6,528 nucleotides of DNA from Thermococcus sp. (GTDB taxonomy: Archaea; Methanobacteriota_B; Thermococci; Thermococcales; Thermococcaceae). The notes beneath the pieces are model-generated. The model was not told the DNA's origin and ran no database searches. It worked only from the letters and a program-made list of their open reading frames with translations. Both the position numbers and the translations under genes were made by a program. The stretch spans positions 1-6,528 of the forward strand of contig JAGGWM010000153.1 in the NCBI GenBank assembly GCA_021157445.1, written 5' to 3'. Positions 4,581 through 6,528 of this stretch are shown here, in pieces (within the stretch, counting starts at the first letter, position 1; each line of letters opens with the position of its first letter).

Positions 4581-5828
4581 TCACCCTTGAAGGAGCTCCA
4601 AAAATTGTTTTGCCCTGTCACTCTTCGGCATAAACTTCTCAAATTTGCTCGTATCTTCAAACAACGCCATGTGTAAGCCGGAGAGCACGAATTTCTCAAT
4701 AGCCTCTTTGAGCTCTTCTTCATTTATTCCAAGCAGCTTGCTAACTTTTTTCTCATCAAATGGGCTAACTCCATATAGAATAGCCCCACCCAAAAGATAG
4801 TTGGGAATGTTTGAGATCTCGCTCCTCTTCCCGCTTAAGAGGGATTCAATTTCACATTTCTTAATGAGAAGCATGCTACCAAACCCAGTGCGGAATTCCT
4901 TCTCTTCCATAAATGGCAGATCAAAGATTGAGTAATGGCAATCTATGCAGGGCCTTATTTGGGGATATAAGCCAATAGTTTCTCTTTCTTTTTCGGAGGT
5001 TAGGTAATAATACCTGAACAGATCAAGGGCAAGAATCTTGGCTCCTTCCTCAGGATACTGAGAGGCATAGGCAAGTGCGAGGTTGTCTATGGTGTAGTGG
5101 CTGTTTATCAAAACTCCCTTGGTTTTCACGTAGGTTAAAAGTCTCCATCTGAATTTTCGCCCAAAGCGCTTCTTAAGTTCTCCATCTACATCGGCATCTA
5201 CTGGAAGCTCAACCCTCTCCTTCTTTAACCTTCCTCCCTGCCAGTATTCTACCTCTATCCTCATTCCTTTTCTTTGAACCTGTCCTTTTTCTTTGAGTCG
5301 GGATTTTATCTCCTTAAAGGTGTCCCTAGTTTTATTGCTCTTCTGCCCTAGAATTCTGAGAACATCACCCGAATAAGCCAGATGAGGCAGTATCTCCATC
5401 CTTCCAAGTTTAATAGGCTTTTCAGAAATCCTTATTGATTCAAGTTCTTCTTTGTTGGTTATATCTTTGACTTCGATAACTTTCTTTCCTTTGTAGAAGG
5501 TGTAGTTGGACTCTATTGTGGCGAGCGCCATTTTATGGGCAGCTATTGCCGTTCTAAGCCGTTCAAGAGTTAACATGCGGTAGTGATTTCTTAGCAAAAT
5601 CCTCCTAATGTGGGGATCTCGCTCCCTTTTACTGGATATTTTGTAAGAAAGTGTCTCACCAACTCTGCGCGAAAGCTCGTCTTCCAACTCTTTAAGGAAA
5701 GCAAGATTGCGGTTTAAATTAAAAACCAAATAAAGAGGATCAAAATTCTCAAATAATCTGCTCATGTTTACCTTTATGTCGTCCAAAACCCTGTTTATTT
5801 GTGCTATAAGTTCTTCAGTTGTCGTCAT
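4581..5828 (-). CDS. Conserved archaeal protein, 415 aa, possibly DUF530
   Basis: Function unknown. I tentatively recall DUF530 for archaeal proteins of this kind; that is weakly supported. The protein looks soluble and basic. Residues 1-110 are helical ([46 protein letters not shown]), perhaps coiled-coil. A middle part around 120-250 is beta-rich and charged ([49 protein letters not shown]). Around 290-300 lies RPCIDCHY with Cys294 and Cys297, a possible half metal site without an obvious second pair. The end ([30 protein letters not shown]) resembles a winged-helix-like segment. The start is ATG 5828, overlapping the top6A stop as ATGA, with a GAGG (5842-5839) ten bases before. This tight coupling to topoisomerase VI suggests co-regulation and perhaps a shared role in DNA topology; that is inference. 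Confidence 0.75.
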   Translation of the reverse strand: MTTTEELIAQINRVLDDIKVNMSRLFENFDPLYLVFNLNRNLAFLKELEDELSRRVGETLSYKISSKRERDPHIRRILLRNHYRMLTLERLRTAIAAHKMALATIESNYTFYKGKKVIEVKDITNKEELESIRISEKPIKLGRMEILPHLAYSGDVLRILGQKSNKTRDTFKEIKSRLKEKGQVQRKGMRIEVEYWQGGRLKKERVELPVDADVDGELKKRFGRKFRWRLLTYVKTKGVLINSHYTIDNLALAYASQYPEEGAKILALDLFRYYYLTSEKERETIGLYPQIRPCIDCHYSIFDLPFMEEKEFRTGFGSMLLIKKCEIESLLSGKRSEISNIPNYLLGGAILYGVSPFDEKKVSKLLGINEEELKEAIEKFVLSGLHMALFEDTSKFEKFMPKSDRAKQFLELLQG

Positions 5829-6528
5829 GGCAGGAGTTCCTCGTTGGCAATTTTTTCAGGGAGATATTTTCTCGCAACGAACTCCAAACTCTTATTTGCC
5901 AGAGCCTGTTGTTCAATCCTAACTCCCCATTTAAGCGCCAATTTGAGCTGTCTTTGCCATTCCTTGTTCTGAAACCACGGATAGTTCATTTCCTCTATGA
6001 TACGCTTGTAATCTCCTGTTGGACCACCTTTTTTGTTCGGCGGGATCCCCTTGAGCTTCTCTGTAACGTTTTCAAGACCATATTTCTTGATGTCGTCCAT
6101 TGTCATTCCGACGAATTTAGCTTCAGGTGTTGCAAGCTTTTCGCTGAGATAGGCAAGGTTTATTGACCCCTGCTTGATTGTGGAGTAGATGTACCATCCA
6201 TAGGGATCTCCATCGGTAAAGATGATTATCGGCAGGCCCTCCTCATAGTGAAGTCTGTGGATTAGCCTTCTTACACCCCTTGACGCCTGTCCCTGAGTTG
6301 CCACAATGAGAGCTTTCTCCTTCTTCGGATACTTTTCTTCAATAAGTCTATCGGCCATAGCCGCGGTCTCCACTACAAGAACGTAATCCACGTTAATTTC
6401 TGGAAACTCTATATGCTCTACAGTTCCAGGAACTGCCCATCCACCCATACCGAGCTTTGAAGCGTTAAACTCATCTTCTCCATCCTTAATAACTATGTCC
6501 CCGTACACGTATCCTCTTCTGTCCGCTG
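5825..6528 (-). CDS. top6A: DNA topoisomerase VI subunit A, C-terminal part (start outside window)
   Basis: This is the DNA-cleaving subunit of the type IIB topoisomerase (Spo11 relative), which with Top6B relaxes supercoils and decatenates chromosomes using ATP. The frame is open through the right edge ([11 protein letters not shown] precedes the internal GTG at 6508), so 233 C-terminal residues are seen, roughly 60 percent of a usual protein of about 380. The Toprim domain is clear: VVETAAM with the metal-binding glutamate (visible residue 54), then [12 protein letters not shown] with the D-x-D pair (105 and 107). The following [21 protein letters not shown] and the C-terminal [11 protein letters not shown] fit the family. 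The catalytic tyrosine of the winged-helix domain lies upstream, outside the window. TGA 5827-5825 overlaps the next start. Top6B usually precedes this gene in Thermococcales and would lie to the right. Confidence 0.95.
   Translation of the reverse strand, partial: ADRRGYVYGDIVIKDGEDEFNASKLGMGGWAVPGTVEHIEFPEINVDYVLVVETAAMADRLIEEKYPKKEKALIVATQGQASRGVRRLIHRLHYEEGLPIIIFTDGDPYGWYIYSTIKQGSINLAYLSEKLATPEAKFVGMTMDDIKKYGLENVTEKLKGIPPNKKGGPTGDYKRIIEEMNYPWFQNKEWQRQLKLALKWGVRIEQQALANKSLEFVARKYLPEKIANEELLP

Noticed and set aside
5819..6166. Plus-strand frame of 115 codons
   Set aside because: It is antisense to the top6A Toprim region with no initiation signals.
1..6528. CRISPR arrays, insertion sequences or long direct repeats
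   Set aside because: No regularly spaced repeats, terminal inverted repeats or transposase motifs were seen in the reading.

Overview
The window looks like chromosome of a moderately AT-rich member of the Thermococcales (Pyrococcus or Thermococcus). This rests on a near-verbatim Pyrococcus-type 232-residue ADP-forming acetyl-CoA synthetase beta subunit, an archaeal GTP cyclohydrolase MptA, archaeal topoisomerase VI subunit A, GGTGA/GGAGGT ribosome binding sites, short leaders behind TATA boxes, and an SSV-type integrase fragment at a tRNA gene. The organism call is inference from recalled families; no search was run.

Left part (1-597): the right-hand end of an integrated virus or plasmid. 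On the minus strand there is a long open frame with no stop that runs off the left edge. It is the C-terminal part of a tyrosine recombinase, int(C), and its first codons are read from the antisense strand of the 3' half of a tRNA-Lys(UUU) gene (548-596). That tRNA half has no 5' half here, so it is the duplicated attachment site. The element lies to the left and the original host flank begins just after 596.

Middle part (598-3905): ordinary host genes. A 77-residue unknown protein (+) meets a membrane-anchored DUF4139 protein (-) tail to tail, with 4 bases of shared coding sequence. A 130-base divergent promoter region separates the latter from acdB (+), which makes ATP and acetate from acetyl-CoA. 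acdB converges on mptA (-), the first step of archaeal pterin synthesis, across 32 bases of T-rich terminator sequence.

Right part (3920-6528): a tightly packed minus-strand gene string, read right to left: top6A (partial, start outside the window), a 415-residue unknown protein overlapping it by ATGA, a 129-residue DUF1699-like protein with a C-terminal helix-turn-helix, and then an 88-codon small membrane protein frame interrupted by two in-frame stop codons but with its ribosome binding site intact. The mptA promoter begins immediately after this broken gene.

The points most worth a second look are the split integrase/tRNA-Lys attachment site, the doubly interrupted membrane gene coupled to the helix-turn-helix gene, and the two uncharacterised genes translationally linked to topoisomerase VI.
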